DNA from: Hygrophila difformis | Lineage: Eukaryota; Streptophyta; Magnoliopsida; Lamiales; Acanthaceae | DNA: 64,000 bases | Reading direction: 5' to 3' | Assembly: GCA_030278955.1 (NCBI GenBank) | Contig: JAOANR010000002.1 | Coordinates: 29,684,057 to 29,748,056 of the forward strand | Shown here: positions 1 through 12,395 of the stretch, one piece after another | Numbering within the stretch: position 1 is the stretch's first letter | How the letters are laid out: each line of letters begins with the position of its first letter | Program-made: the position numbers and the translations under genes | The notes under the pieces: model-generated | Told to the model about the DNA's origin: nothing | Database searches by the model: none | What the model saw: the letters and a program-made list of their open reading frames with translations, nothing else

Positions 1-1531
1 CGTCTTGGTACTGTTCACAGCCATCATCATCTCATTCGCGCCCAGCTTCATCATATTCTTCTTCAGAATCAATTTCTTTCCGCGTTCCCGGCTCAATCAT
101 GACCATTCGTCTTTCTCTTTGCAGACAGTCTCGGGAATAATGGCCTTTTTGTACACACTTGAAATATACGACATCCTTGACATCCCGTTTGGGTTTGTCT
201 CTATCATCCTTCCTGTACCGCTACGAATCCTTGAAATCATTGCCCATCTCGAATCCCTTTGGCTGATTAGGCCTGTCATCCTTTGGTGCACTGGGCTTTC
301 CATATCGTTAGCTGGGCTTCGAAGGCTGCGCATTTGACCTAGTCGTCCAATACTTGGTGGTATTTAAAATGATCGCGGATTTGACTGGTCTGTCTTGGAG
401 TTGTTGATCAATCTCAGCGGACATCTGGACTAAGTGCTTCAAACCAGTGTATGTCCTTAAGTTGACTTCAGCTAAGACCTCTCTTCTCAAACCCCTCTTG
501 AACCTTGATATAAGCAACAGTTCATCTTCATTGATTTGGACCCTCATCATGCGGCATTCCAAGTCCTTATAGTAGTCATCCACAGTTTTGTTGCCCTGCA
601 CACAAAAATTAACCTTCTTGTACAAGTCATCAAAATAATTAATAGGAACAAACCTCTTCTCGATATCATGCATGAGTTCAGCCAAAGTCGAAATAGCTGG
701 AAGTCCCAGACGATGTCCATTGTGTAGAATTTTCTGCCACCATGTCTGAGCATAGTCCTTAAATTCACACTTGGGAAGTTGGATCTTTGTGAATTCGTTG
801 TATTGTTGGCCATCGTAGATCAACTCAATGGACTGCCTCCAATCGATGAACTCTTCCGGATCGTTCCTGCCTTTGAATGCCGGAATTGTGAATTTGATTC
901 CACTCAAATCGGCTTCTAATCTGTTATGCTCGACAGGTACTTGTCCCTCGCCTTCATTGTCAAGGTCAATCCCAGGTGGATCCCCTTGAACCGGATTCAG
1001 ATTCAGCCTCTGGCGGATAGGCGGATGTATAGGTGGCCTTGCTGCGGCTGCTGCGGCGGGTGCCGGAGGTGGAGGTGGTTGGAATCGTTCATCTTGCGTA
1101 ACTTGAGGTCGGTAGTCGGAAGGTGTGTCCCGTCGAGCTCGCGGACCTCGTCTTCGGTCAAATGTCCCAAACTGTAAATCCTACTCCTCAATGGTTGCTT
1201 CTGCTTCGTCCATTTCCGATCGGTGAACCCCATTCGTGCTCCCTGGAGTGATGTTCGGGGGCGATGGCGTTGGATAGAATGCTTCTTCAAGCCTTTGCTC
1301 AACCCGTTGCATGACCCATGTATTGATAGCCTGCTCTTGTATAGCGATTCGACTAGAGACATCATTTACAAGAGTGTCTACACGCTTATTTACAGCAACT
1401 ACACTAGCCACCTTTCCATCTAGTGTCTGGCGCACTAATTCCAAGTTAGTCCTTCTACTGGTTGTCTCAGTCAGATTCCTGAGTGCTTATATGATATCCC
1501 TCAAAGTTGGCTCAGTGTTTCTGCCATTTTA
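1..1531 (-). pseudogene. Ty3/gypsy gag remnant (5' part of an old LTR retrotransposon)
   Basis: This is the capsid/nucleocapsid (gag) region of a gypsy retrotransposon, read leftwards and running off the window. One reading frame can be followed from about 1489 to the window edge. A coiled N-terminal part is followed by a Pro/Ala-rich linker near 1010-1080 and the retrotransposon gag core at about 310-880, with the typical FKGRNDPEEFIDW-like start and the WW motif. A nucleocapsid zinc knuckle lies near 130-165. The frame is broken by TAA at 1487-1489, TAG at 1181-1183, TAA at 308-310, TAG at 221-223 and TGA at 32-34. The presumed ATG at 1531 is followed by a frameshift. In the knuckle the first Cys is Tyr (YFKCVQKGHYSRDC), so it would not bind zinc normally. 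Dead gene; family assignment is secure. Confidence 0.85.
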
Positions 1532-3489
1532 GATTAAAGAGAAAAAAAGGAACTATATATATGTATAATGGGTTAGCTAAAATATACAAAAATGGGTAGA
1601 GTGATCTCACAACTGTATCTCTCACTGAAGGTTCGAATTCTTCACCTTCCAGTAGGGCGGGTAGTGCTCAACCGTACAACCAACAGCAGATGGTGAGAAA
1701 AGATAGTAATGGACACACAGTGCCCGAATCATAATGCATTGTTTGACTCTATCAAAGAAAAGACGCAGAGTTGTGTGTGAAATGTGATTAATCTGAATTA
1801 ATTTATCAGTTTACCGTGTTAATCAGCTAAGCAAGCAAATATTCAGACCCCTCGCAATTTAAAAGTGTAAAGTAAAAAACCTCACAAAAATAAAATGCTC
1901 GGAATAAAATATGTGACTCACTCACACAATCCCAATAAATAAAACCAAGCTGTCAGACAACCGGGTCTCACTTACTGTTGAGGAACTCCAATATCTGGCT
2001 TGCAGCCGGAGCTTCAACTCTGTGGTTTGTAAATTAAATCAGAGGAACAAAGTGACAAGTACTTATTGCTCGAGGAATTCTAGTGCCAGTTATAGACTCT
2101 GATGGAACTTCAACCTGATTAATTGTTCGTGATTTAAATCAGTGAAACCGTAGAGTAAAAACAATGCCTTAATTCCGCCAATTTTGAATTCGAATTGGAA
2201 TTTTGTAATCGACAATAGTAACTGGCCTCGGAATTGGAGATGGCACACGTGGCAGAAACTGAGTGGTCAGCCCGAATCTGCTTTTGACATCGCAACAGAC
2301 TTGAGCGTCGTAATACAATGGTCGCGACGTAATGCGGAGGATTGCAACGTAGGAGGGGATGGCGTCACAATGCTTCAGCTTTCCTTTGACGTAGTAATAG
2401 GATGATGGCGTCCCATAGCTTGTGTCGCGATGTACCACGGTGGATCGCGACGTAATGGATTATGGCGTCGCAACACTTCTGATCTCATCTTATGTCGTGA
2501 AGGTAGGCTGGCGTCGTGATACCCGTATTGCGACGTAGCTTGGGGGATTACGACATAGCTGCTCTCGATGGACTTTACGCCGCAATGCGAGACTACGTCG
2601 TAACCCTGGGATTCGCAATGTGAGATGAGGACTGCGACGGCAAGTGGTGCGATGTAAGTGGGGGTTGTGACGTGACTTGTTGGTTTGCGACGGGCATCGG
2701 GAAGGGCGTTCTGCGACGTAGCTCCTGGATTGCGACGTACGTCATAATGCGAATTACGTCGTGTCCCTGGGGACTGCGACGTGAGTGCTGGCCCTCGAAT
2801 GTCATAACGCGAGGTTTACGATGCGATCGTGTGCCCGACGTAGCAATGGTTTGCGACGTAGCTGCTTCCCCTTTCTTGTCCTTTTATGCTGATGTTGACT
2901 CAATGTTTGTTCCCAACAACTTTGGCAGAATTGTAAACCCTAATTAAAACCCCAAAAAAAGCATGCACTATCCCGATGTAATCTTGTCCCCAAACAAAAC
3001 ATAATAACACTCAAACCAAACCCTATTTCGGATCAAAGTGACAATTAGCAAGAAACTTTTGAATGTCCCTCAAGAACTCAAGAACACTCATACGGAACCT
3101 CTAAAAACCAAAACCCCCGAATGCTCTCTAAATGAAAGATGTTGCAAGCACATAAAACCAATTAATGCTTAAAACCAATCAATCAACTCAAACCGAACAC
3201 AAAATCACAAGAATCCAAGCTAGAAACCCTAACCTAAAACAAGACCAAGGTCTCGGCCATGGAGATGATTTTGCTAGAGTTAATGGAACTTTGTGATATT
3301 GGTGTCAAACAAAAGCTTTCCTAACGAGGATACTAGAGGTGCAATCGACTCAATCAAACATCAAACACAAGATCCCTAAATGGTCAAGAAAGGTCTCGGC
3401 CAAAATGAAAAAAAATAAAGAACCAAAAATATTTTTGAGATTTCAATTTTTAAAAGGATGGAATGGAGTGGGAAATCGATCCAATCTAT
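1532..3489. other. Non-coding leader region of the old gypsy element
   Basis: No gene is visible. By position this lies between the primer-binding site at 3490 and the gag start at 1531 of the minus-strand element, so it would be its untranslated leader or unrelated inserted DNA. It is AT-rich, except for a CpG-rich block at about 2270-2880 that is listed separately. The assignment as leader is an inference from order only. Confidence 0.4.
2270..2880. repeat. Dispersed degenerate GCGACGTA motif cluster
   Basis: The octamer GCGACGTA occurs exactly at least six times here (near 2323, 2437, 2525, 2716, 2733 and 2855). There are many one-mismatch forms such as GCGACGTG, GCAACGTA and GCGATGTA, at irregular spacing and often preceded by GGATT. 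The same motif fills 18402-18690, which belongs to the split LTR of the same element. It is not a simple tandem repeat. The ACGT core resembles plant bZIP sites, but binding is only an inference. Confidence 0.6.
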
Positions 3490-3501
3490 GCTCTGATACC
3501 A
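3490..3501 (-). other. Primer-binding site, initiator Met tRNA type
   Basis: The minus strand reads TGGTATCAGAGC, the usual plant LTR-retrotransposon primer-binding site complementary to the 3' end of initiator tRNA-Met. It follows the probable LTR end (CCATGGCA, about 3507) by 5 bases. It marks the 5' LTR/internal boundary of the old gypsy element. Confidence 0.75.
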
Positions 3502-3506
3502 AGATA

Positions 3507-3930
3507 TGCCATGGATCGGATTGGACACGATATTCGAACGAGAACAATGGTGGGAAAATGAAAACACAACCGAAATGGAAAACAAAGGATAACTTGAGAT
3601 TACCTAGTTGGATATCACAATATTGGAATCGACTAGCAATAAGCTCAACTATTCCCTCAACCGTAGATCCTATAGGTGTCAATACGATCGAGCACACCTC
3701 AAAATGCCCCAAAAGGAATCCAATCGAATGGAAGAACTTAATGGTGACCTTTAAACAACGTATATTCACTCTCCCAAAGTGTTTCATCATATATTTCATT
3801 CAAAGGTCCCTTACACAATATTAGGGATGTCCTATTTATAGGCAACCCAAAATACAAAGGTGTCAACAACCCGGAACTAGACTTAAACAAGGAAGGAAAA
3901 CCCTAACTAGAAAAATAAACTAGCGTCGCA
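3507..3930 (-). mobile_element. Promoter-proximal half (U3 end-R-U5) of the old gypsy 5' LTR
   Basis: The segment runs from a probable LTR end next to the primer-binding site up to the insertion point of a younger element. It holds a minus-strand TATA box, TATAAATA, at 3833-3840. The rest of the LTR resumes at 18402, because the 5-bp duplication TCGCA (3926-3930 and 18402-18406) flanks the intervening element. The exact LTR end near 3507 is chosen from the CA/TG rule and is uncertain. Confidence 0.6.
3833..3840 (-). promoter_or_regulatory. LTR TATA box of the old gypsy element
   Basis: The minus strand reads GCCTATAAATAGG here, about 330 bp upstream of the primer-binding site. That is the expected place for transcription start at the U3/R border. 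Activity is unknown. Confidence 0.5.
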
Positions 3931-6517
3931 TGTAACACCCCAGTTTTTGGTCACCCAGGTTGGAATGTCACCGCCACACCTCCTTAGTAAGACACGGTTT
4001 CTCCGGCTTACTAAAGAGATGCAAGGCTAGGTATTTCAGTATTTAAAATATTTAAACCATTTGCAAACAGCCCATACAGTATAAATTCAAAAATAATAAT
4101 ATCATAATGCAGCGGAAATAATATTTAAGTATAATATTGCAGCGGAAATGTAAATAAGACCGACATGGTCAAAACACGGGTTAAACAGGCCCGTTTATTC
4201 TATAGTCTAATGCAAGAATTTAAAAATAAAGTTTCGCAAAATATAATTCCCCCATGCATGAACGTGCTCATGTTTGTTCCACATACTCTGTAAGGAAAAG
4301 GAAAAAAAAACGGTTTGGTCAGCACAACTTGCTGAGTAAGTTAACACATGCTTGATCGGAGGGTTTTAAAAGCCATTAATTTAATATTACATAAAAATAT
4401 GATAATACGCCATAAATAATTCAACTTAATTATCTAACCAATTTGCATAATATTTCATGGCACTAGTCAATAATACATTTAGCACAATTTAAAATGAAAG
4501 CCATAATTAATTTAACCAAAGCATTTAACAATTTAAACGACAACTATAAATAATCCAATTAAATTTAAATTCCCCATTACATTCCCGATTTAGTAATTTC
4601 AAGTGTTTCACGATTGCATCGCGATCTCGACAAGTTTAGCTGGAAACCGGAGGCCGCAGCCGTATCCGCCATACCCAGTACCACTTCGGATCCTCGGGAA
4701 ACCCATGTGGATATTCACGAGAGTGTAGGCCACATATCTCATGCCGTTTTGGCAATATCATATCTCAATTTTCGCGCGGGGTCACCATCGTCCATAAAGG
4801 CACGAAGTGAAGCAGTTAGGGGGCACCCTGCAGAGCACTCACCCCTAATTTTAATTTATCAAGTTGTAAGGGGATTTATTTCAAAAATTCTGGTTTCACT
4901 AAATTTATTAAGAAAAGATTTTTCGACTCGTTTCAACCCTAAAGGCTAATTCCATCATTTCAACAAGATTTCAAGATTTGACTCCGGTAAACCGCTGTTT
5001 ACTCTAAAATTAATTTAAAATCGGATTTAAGTCCAAAAATTCTGAAAATTTACCACTGACTCGGAAACACCGAGATGAACAACTTTTGTGTTTTAACATT
5101 TTCAATCCGAAATACCGAAATAGGTCAAAAATACCGATTTTTGTAGAAACATTAATTTGTCCGAATTTATCATACAGCAGTTCAAGATTTTCAAGATCTA
5201 CCATAGCAAATCAAATCCAAACTTGACGACATTTTACAGAGACCTTCTTAAGACATTTTTCTACAACTTTTATGTTCGGCTAAAGATCTAAATCGGCCTA
5301 GAACCCTAGTCAAAAACGTCATCTAGTTCAAACTTATGTTCTGTCAAGAATTTCAAGATTCAAATCTTAGCAGTTCGGTTCCGGCTTGATTTCATATATC
5401 AAATCATCACGAAAAATTCTGAAAATTTTACAGGAAATAGATCTAAGCCTTAGGAACGTTTCTCGTGTTTTAAGTTTTCTTGTTTGAAAAATTTTAAGGG
5501 TTCGGAAAAATTGTACAAAATCGCTGCGCCGGTAGAAATCACATGTTGACAGATTTTCGAAAGTCTTGATTAAGCTTTTAAATTTAAGTGTTTTAATTAC
5601 TCCCAAAACCATGTAAGTGTCAACTTACAGATTTCCAGTCGTCCGGGAACGTCGATTTCGGAGGCGTGGCTTCCAGTCCACCGTTTATCTTCTTCGTTCG
5701 TCGGGTTCTTCATTCTAGATCCGATTCGGGGTGTAGAGAAGAAAAAGAAGAAGGTTAGGATTCGTTTTCGAATCGCATATGGAATAAGGATCGGATCAGA
5801 ACTTACCACGACGTTAGAGATCTTCCGAATTCGTCCACGACAGTCCTGACCTTGGTTTCGTGCCTCCGACGACTCCGGAATTAGGGTTTTCGAACGTATA
5901 GAGAGTATGGATGTTTTGAAAATTGTTTGGGGCTTTCAAGAGGGGTTATTTATAGGTAGACATGACCTAGGAGGACGTCCTTGGTGAGTCTTGAGCCGAA
6001 AGGTGTTCAACCGAAGTCGGAAAATCCGGATTCGGGCGAGTGAATCTCGCAACCGGCGAATCTGTCGTGTGGCGCGGTCGTGGCGCGCCAATTCCCCTTT
6101 CACCGCGCGGCCACCGCGCGGCTCACGCCTGGACTTCGGTCCGGGCGGGTCGTGCGATCCGTCGTGCCTTTCCTCCTCTCTTTCGGACTTCTATCCCTCT
6201 ATGCTCCCGGATTCCGATTTCCGGGCCATCTTCGGGTTCCTATTCCGTATCGTCATTTTCCTCGGATCTAAATTTATGTTTGGACTCGAGTTTTCGAGTC
6301 CATTGGTATCGGGTACACGTGTAACAATTTATTTATCTTTATTTAATTCTTTTTATTTAACTAAATTCCTTTAATTCCTTTTTAAGTTAAATCTCATTTC
6401 TCATTTCCTTATCTTTATTTATTTATTTGTTGAATTTATTTATTCATTGTATTTATTTTATTTATTGTTTATTTATTTAATTATTTGTTTTATGTTGCAA
6501 AATTCTCGGGTATTACA
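3931..6517 (-). repeat. 3' LTR of the chromovirus
   Basis: It starts TGTAACACC and ends GGGTATTACA on the + strand, and is colinear with the copy at 15812-18401. A minus-strand TATA box, CTATAAATAA, lies at 5946-5955. A GC-rich stretch occupies 6040-6240. No gene is encoded; short open frames in the GC-rich stretch are not conserved proteins that I recognise. Confidence 0.92.
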
Positions 6518-6518
6518 G

Positions 6519-6533
6519 TCTACCCTCCTAAAG
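6519..6533 (-). other. Polypurine tract of the chromovirus
   Basis: The minus strand reads TTTAGGAGGGTAGAC directly before the LTR start TGTAATACCC. It is preceded by the inverted repeat CTTCGAGGACGAAG, a motif typical of this position in plant chromoviruses (Tekay/Del-like). The same block recurs at 51365-51398 in the opposite orientation. Confidence 0.75.
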
Positions 6534-6761
6534 AATCAACTTCGTCCTCGAAGTTGTGTTTCGGCTTTTCTCGTGCTAAGGTCTTTTGTTTGTTTTATTA
6601 TTTTGTGACTGAACTTAGAATTAAAACTTCTAAGCTGCCTACGTACCCTGTGAAGGGATCAAGCCATAACGTAGTTCAAAACAATTTGAATTTGTTTGTT
6701 TGTTTACAAAAATGCACGAAAAAATACATGGTATGACATCCTCTCCCCCTTAAGATTGCAG

Positions 6762-8155
6762 TTATGTCCCCATAACTGTGTCGGTGTCGGTTTGGAACAG
6801 TGTCGGATAGCGTTCTCTCATGTCGGATTCTACCTCCCAAGTTGCCGTCTCACTTTCGTGGTTCGACCAAAGAACCTTGATCATTTTGACGGTTTTGTTC
6901 CTCGTTACTCGCTCCTTAGTGTCCAGAATTCGCCCTGGGACTTCTTCATAAGTCAGGTCCTCATCGAGTTCGATTACTTCCGGTTGAAGTACATGTGTCG
7001 AGTCTGGCACATACTTCTTTAGTTGTGAGACATGGAAGACATTATGAACTCGATCTAACTGTGGCGGTAAAGCCAGTCGGTAAGCCAAATTTCCGACTCG
7101 TTCTAGAATCTCGTAAGGTCCTATGTATCGAGGACTCAACTTTCCTCGTTTGTCAAAGCGCATCACCCCCTTCATGGGTGATATCTTTAGCATGACCCTA
7201 TCTCCCACTTGAAATTCTAGGTCTTGTCGTCTCACGTCAGCGTAACTCTTCTGACGGTCTTGAGCGGCTCTCATTTTTTCTTGAATCACTTTGATTTGTT
7301 GAGCCATGTCTTCGATAAGTTGTGGTCCCACTACCACCGACTTATCGTTTTCTTCCCAGCTCAATGGGCTTCGGCACCTTCGTCCATACAACGCCTCGAA
7401 AGGTGTCATGCCAATGCTAGCATGGTAGCTATTATTATAAGAAAATTCGATTAAGGGTAAATGGGATTCCCAATTTCCCTTAAATTCCAACACGCTTGCT
7501 CTCAACATGTCTTCTAGTGTTTGGATTGTTCTCTCGGTTTGACCATCCGTCATCGGGTGGAATGCGGTGCTCATTTTGATTTGAGTACCAAGAGCTTTTT
7601 GTAACTCCGTCCAAAAGTGAGAGACAAATCTATTGTCTCTGTCGGAAATGATATCATGTGGTACTCCATGTCGTCGTACCACATTATCAACGTAGGCTCG
7701 GGCCAATTGGTCCATAGTCCACGTGTCCTTCATCGGGATAAATATGGTTGTCTTCGTTAGCCTATCCACAATCACCCAAATCTTGTTCATGCCTTTAGGT
7801 GATCGGGGCAATCCCGAGACAAAGTCCATCGAGATGCTATCCCACTTCCAACTTGGAATCTCTAGTGGTTGCATCAGTCCTAAGGGTTTATGTCGCACTG
7901 CCTTAACCCTTTGGCAGGTGAGGCATTTCGCCACGAAGTCTGCCACTTCCTTTTTCATTCCCGGCCACCAATAGATCTTCTTTAGATCTTTGTAAAGCTT
8001 GTCGCCTCCGGAATGCACTGAGTATGGCGTGTTGTGCCCTTCCTCCATCAACCTTCGCTTCAACTCGGCACATTTGTGGGGCACACACCATCTCCCTTTG
8101 AAACGAATGCTTCCATCCTCGTGGACTGAAGCTTTGAGGTAAAACCCGCTGCAAT
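6762..8155 (-). CDS. Chromovirus integrase with C-terminal chromodomain
   Basis: Integrase inserts the retroelement cDNA into chromatin. Counting from the Met-like codon at 8084, the zinc-binding HHCC residues are H17, H24, C54 and C57. The catalytic triad is D87, D148 and E184, with DD35E spacing. Then come a GPY/F-like region (SPRYIGPYEILERVG) and a C-terminal chromodomain-like segment (PGRILDTKERVTRNKTVKM). The chromodomain assigns it to the chromoviruses, where it guides integration to particular chromatin. The frame stays open upstream to about 8155, where pol homology (FKGRWCVPHKC) is interrupted. It would normally be the end of a pol polyprotein, not a separate gene, and no in-frame ATG start is expected. 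It stays open over at least 440 codons while the rest of pol is damaged. Confidence 0.85.
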
Positions 8156-11100
8156 GCCCCCCGACAGCCTTTAAACTATAATCCTATAGGACTGTTAAAG
8201 AGCTCGCCTAATTTTTCCTACCGAAAGCGCACGGTATCAAGTTGCAGTATTTATTTTTATTGTCGGGATCGTTCATTAGAGAGTTTCACGATATAAGTGT
8301 TTTAATAGAATTATTAGTTCTAGAACTCGTTTCTGCTCTTGGTTTAAGGATGGTATAATGATGATGACTAAGAATTAAATGCTGAACTGTAAATGTATAA
8401 AACTGTAAACATCAATAAAAAAAGCAATTGAAATGATGCTAAGTGTTATGATTATGTTCATGAGTTTAAGATAGTGCGGACCAAAACAAATAAACGAAAT
8501 AAGAGTATGATGAGAATATCGTACTTCAATGGTTAAAAACAAACAGAAAGCTCATTCAGATAGACAAATCCTCTATGCAACTTAATCAAATCTTCATGTC
8601 TTAAATCACTTCCCAAGACAGGTACTTGTGATTCAGTGTCATGACACTCTAAGCACTGAAATCATGGGATACTGTCATCACAGGATGATCGGTCAGACTC
8701 ATTCTGTAATAAAAGCTTTTAGAACTGTCACTTAATCTATTTCTTTCGGACTCAGATTAAGCCTTTGACAACTCAAGGTCACATCTAAATCATCTTATAT
8801 TCATCTGAACTTGAAGTTGTTCTTTTTATTACTCTGAATCAAACTGGTCTCATGACCCTATATTGGATGTCCTCTACAAGAAGTGAAAAAGCAAGTATTT
8901 AAATCTATCATCCAATGGTTTCATAAGACTTGACTCCTCAGAGTAATTCCTCCAAGTAGTTATAAGAAGTAATAGTCCTGTAAGTATATCAAGCTGAAAT
9001 TGCTATTCAAAATCCTTGACTTATCCAGACCACTCAGATTCATATAGATGCTTTAGCTTGAGAAATCTCTGTAAACAATTCCAAATACCCATGGCTTGAC
9101 TCAGGATTAATAAGACTGTAGAAAGAATATTTAATCTCATACCCATAGCATATAGTGGAAACTATAAAGCTATGAACACTGGAAATTAATCTTCTTAAAA
9201 CTTCACTAATTATTGGGACAAAAGATGGTTTTTGAAATACCTTTCCCTTTTAAACGACAGGTACTAAATGCCCAACTAAAGAACAAGTTTGTTCTTCATT
9301 ACCCTGAGTAAATAATGATTGAGAAAACTTATATCATCATCTTCCTCAATGTACTAATGAAAATATTAACATGAATTACAAATATGAATTATGAGTCTGT
9401 ATTTGTGAAGTAAGATTACTCATCATAAACTGGAAAATATCCCAAAATATCATATGTATAGGTAGTATTATATGTATAAGGAAACGATGAGGGTTCTGAG
9501 TCCTCTTAATCAAAATGCTAGAGTGTTTCCAAATATAAACTGGAAACTAGACAGAATTCAGAAATCACTTTCCTATGAAAAAGATTTGAGAAATAATTCT
9601 GCAAAATAAATGTCCAAGATAGCTCGCAGTAACTATTTTGGGTTTCAAACTATGAACATTCCAATTTTCCGCACGCTATGTCTGTACAACGTGGAGGGAG
9701 TTATTGTTCAAAGAATGTTCCTCAGATTTTGTTTATACAAAGAACTGAATGCCTCGCAGTAATATCTGTAAGAATGCGGCGAGGTATCCAATTCCTACTT
9801 ATAGAATAGGGGTTATATATGTATAAGAAGTGAGTAGTTGATGTCCCAAGAAATGGGAATCAATTCTGTTGCTATTATGAGTTGGCTCTCTCGCTTTGTC
9901 AAAATGACATCGCGAGAGTGTCGAAATAGCCTTTCTTGAAACAAAGTTGTCTGAATAATTCCTCGCGTCATTTTTTTAGGATGAAGCATGGTTTTATCCT
10001 TATGTGAAGTAAATGATCAAGTCCTATAACTATCATAACTACCTTCTGGAACTTTTATTCAGAAAATAATGAAAACAGAACCTTTCACATCCAAATTCGA
10101 GAATTTAAAGTTGTTAATTCTTAAAGATTATCATGTGATGATTAACACTACATGGGTCCTTAGGAACCTTTTAGAGTTCTGAACATTAATTTCTGCAGAT
10201 TTCTTCCAAATTTGGGATCAAAATTTAAGATCAACAGAAAATCGAATGAATTCACAATTCTATCAGTTTCATACCTAACTTGGTTACAATATCCAAACTT
10301 CTTGCGCAATTAGAACAAACAAATTACGAATTAAAGATATGAAAGTATCATGATCTCGAGAATCAAATTATCAATGTGATGCAAATTCCAAAAAAGTGAA
10401 TATTGTATTCGAGGTTTATACTTCTCTGAAACAGAATTGAAAAACATCAGATTTCTAATAAACCTTTGAAAATTGTAACCAGAAAGATAAAAAATGCACG
10501 ATTTGATAACTGATCATTCTTCATGTATCTTTAATAACAAAGAATTAAAAACGAATACACCTGGAAATCTGATTGCAATCAGAATAATGTGAATTTGAAC
10601 GAAGAAGTCGGAAACTAGATGGTGATCGTCGTAATGGATGAACAAAGCATTCCGAAAGCAATTCTTCTTCCAGGGTATCCTCAAACTAATCTACTAAAAT
10701 ATTCCGAAGAAAATCTACTGCGAAATTGAATTACAAATCTGAAGAACTTGAAGTAAATTGCAGTGAAAAGTAAACCCTAGCTAACCTACCTACTGAATTC
10801 TAAAAGTGAACTGGAGAGTAAAAATGAGCTATTCTCTTCAATCTCCCGCTACTTGAGCTGATCCCCCAAGGGTCTTATTTATAGATGAGCGTTGTAACTA
10901 CTTCAGCCTTGGATGATAACCGCTCGCATCAGAATAGCTCTCCTCTCGCTTTGTCCAGTTCCTTCAAAGCGAGAGCCAAAAATGTAATTGTCTTTCTTGA
11001 CAAGGCGAGATCTCATAGTCTCTTCAAACAGTTTGCTTCTCGCGATAACATCTAAGGCTTCCTGTCTTGCACAAACTTCCTTTCCTCGCGATGTCAAACA

Positions 11101-11440
11101 ATCATCGCGTGGACTTCAGCTTCTGAACATTTTTCCTTAGATCTTTCCTGATTTCGTATGTAAGTCCTCGCACTTCCTCGCTATGTCTTTTTCCATCTCC
11201 CGCTGCTTTTCAACTTAACTTCCTGCTGAATGACAAAGCGTGAGTCAGTTCAAATAAAAACATAGCGTGCGAGACTTGCAATGAAAACTTAGAATTTCAA
11301 GCCATTTTTAATGTAATTCCAACTTCTTCACAATCTTGGTTCTTCTTCCATCTTTTCTCATCTTCCATGATTATTCATTAAAAACTAATGGAATTAAGAA
11401 CAAAAGATCATCATTAAGACACTAAATTGGACGCAAATGA
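8156..11440. mobile_element. 3.3-kb non-coding insertion inside pol, possibly a solo LTR
   Basis: No coding region is visible. The segment separates the RNase H end (stop at 11444) from the integrase start, so it interrupts pol. It holds a block near 8225-8260 (GCGCACGGTATCAAGTTGC) that resembles the conserved 'gcacggtatcaagt' block seen in some large plant LTRs. CpG-rich words such as CTCGCGATGTC and CGCGAGAG recur at 9890-11130. The right border carries the inverted repeat TGACAGTC/GACTGTCA at about 11438-11459. I found no convincing target duplication. The two flanks code partly overlapping pol residues (VHDDSL and VHEDGS), so ectopic recombination between elements is an alternative. Confidence 0.45.
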
Positions 11441-11443
11441 CAG

Positions 11444-12395
11444 TCATAAAAGACTGTCATCATGGACAGCAAATCCTATTGCCTTTCCCTCGGCAATATA
11501 CCCCTTTATCTTTTCCAATTTCGCGTCACCCGGTTGGGCGAGCCTAATCTCGTCCAATATTGGAGTTTCTACGACCATTGCGTCGATCGTTTCACTCACT
11601 GTGCCCGGATGCACAAGTTCCACGTCCAATCTCGCTAAATCCATGTACAATGCCGGCGGAATTACCAACGAGTTCGTCACATGTTGGGTTTTCCAGCTTA
11701 AGGCATCGGCTACCACATTCGCCTTCCCCTCATGGTAGGATATCTCCAAATCGTAGTCCTTAATAAGTTCCCACCACCTTCGCTGTCTCAAATTCAACTC
11801 CTTCTGAGTGAATATATACTTCAAGCTCTTGTGGTCGGTGAACATTCGACACTTCCGCCCATAGAGATAATGTCTCCATATCTTTAGAGCGAAAACGACC
11901 GCTGCCAACTCCAGGTCGTGTGTCGGATAATTTTCCTCGTGAGGTTTTAGCTGGCGTGATGCATACGCTACGACTCTCGAGTCTTGCATCAAGACACAAC
12001 CTAAACCTTCATTCGAAGCATCGCTATAGACTTCGAAGTCACCATTCTCTGATGGTAATGTTAATACGGGTGTGGTTGTGAGTCGTTTCTTCAGCTCTTG
12101 AAATGCTGTCTCACAAGCCTCTGTCCACAAGTATTTTACTCCCTTCTTCAGTAGCTGGGTCAAAGGTCGTGCGATTTTCGAAAAATCCTTCACGAACCGT
12201 CTATAATACCCGGCTAATCCAAGGAAACTCCTTATCTCAGTTTGGCTCTTTGGAGTTGCCCATTCAGTTACGGCAGAGACTTTTGCCGGATCCACTGAAA
12301 CTCCATCAGCGGATACTATATGTCCTAGAAATGCTACCTCCTTCAACCAAAATTCGCATTTGGACAATTTGCCGTATAGTGGATTGTGTAGAATA
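11444..12395 (-). pseudogene. Truncated gypsy RT (thumb/connection) and RNase H
   Basis: This piece starts inside reverse transcriptase after the catalytic FADD/YADD region (first recognisable block [20 protein letters not shown]). It continues through the connection region ([14 protein letters not shown]) and a complete gypsy RNase H. The RNase H acidic residues are present in [21 protein letters not shown] and VVADALSW. It ends in the integrase N-terminal hinge at a TGA on the border of the 3.3-kb insertion. The 5' side is cut at about 12395 by the segment carrying the antisense gene. Open frame beyond 12395 is antisense to that gene's first exon and is not pol. It cannot give an active polymerase. 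Confidence 0.85.

Noticed and set aside
5991..6374. 127-codon open frame in the left LTR and its copies at 17924-18258 and 51588-51910
   Set aside because: They lie in GC-rich U5/R-like LTR sequence, differ in phase and end, and match no known domain; similarity between copies is due to LTR duplication.
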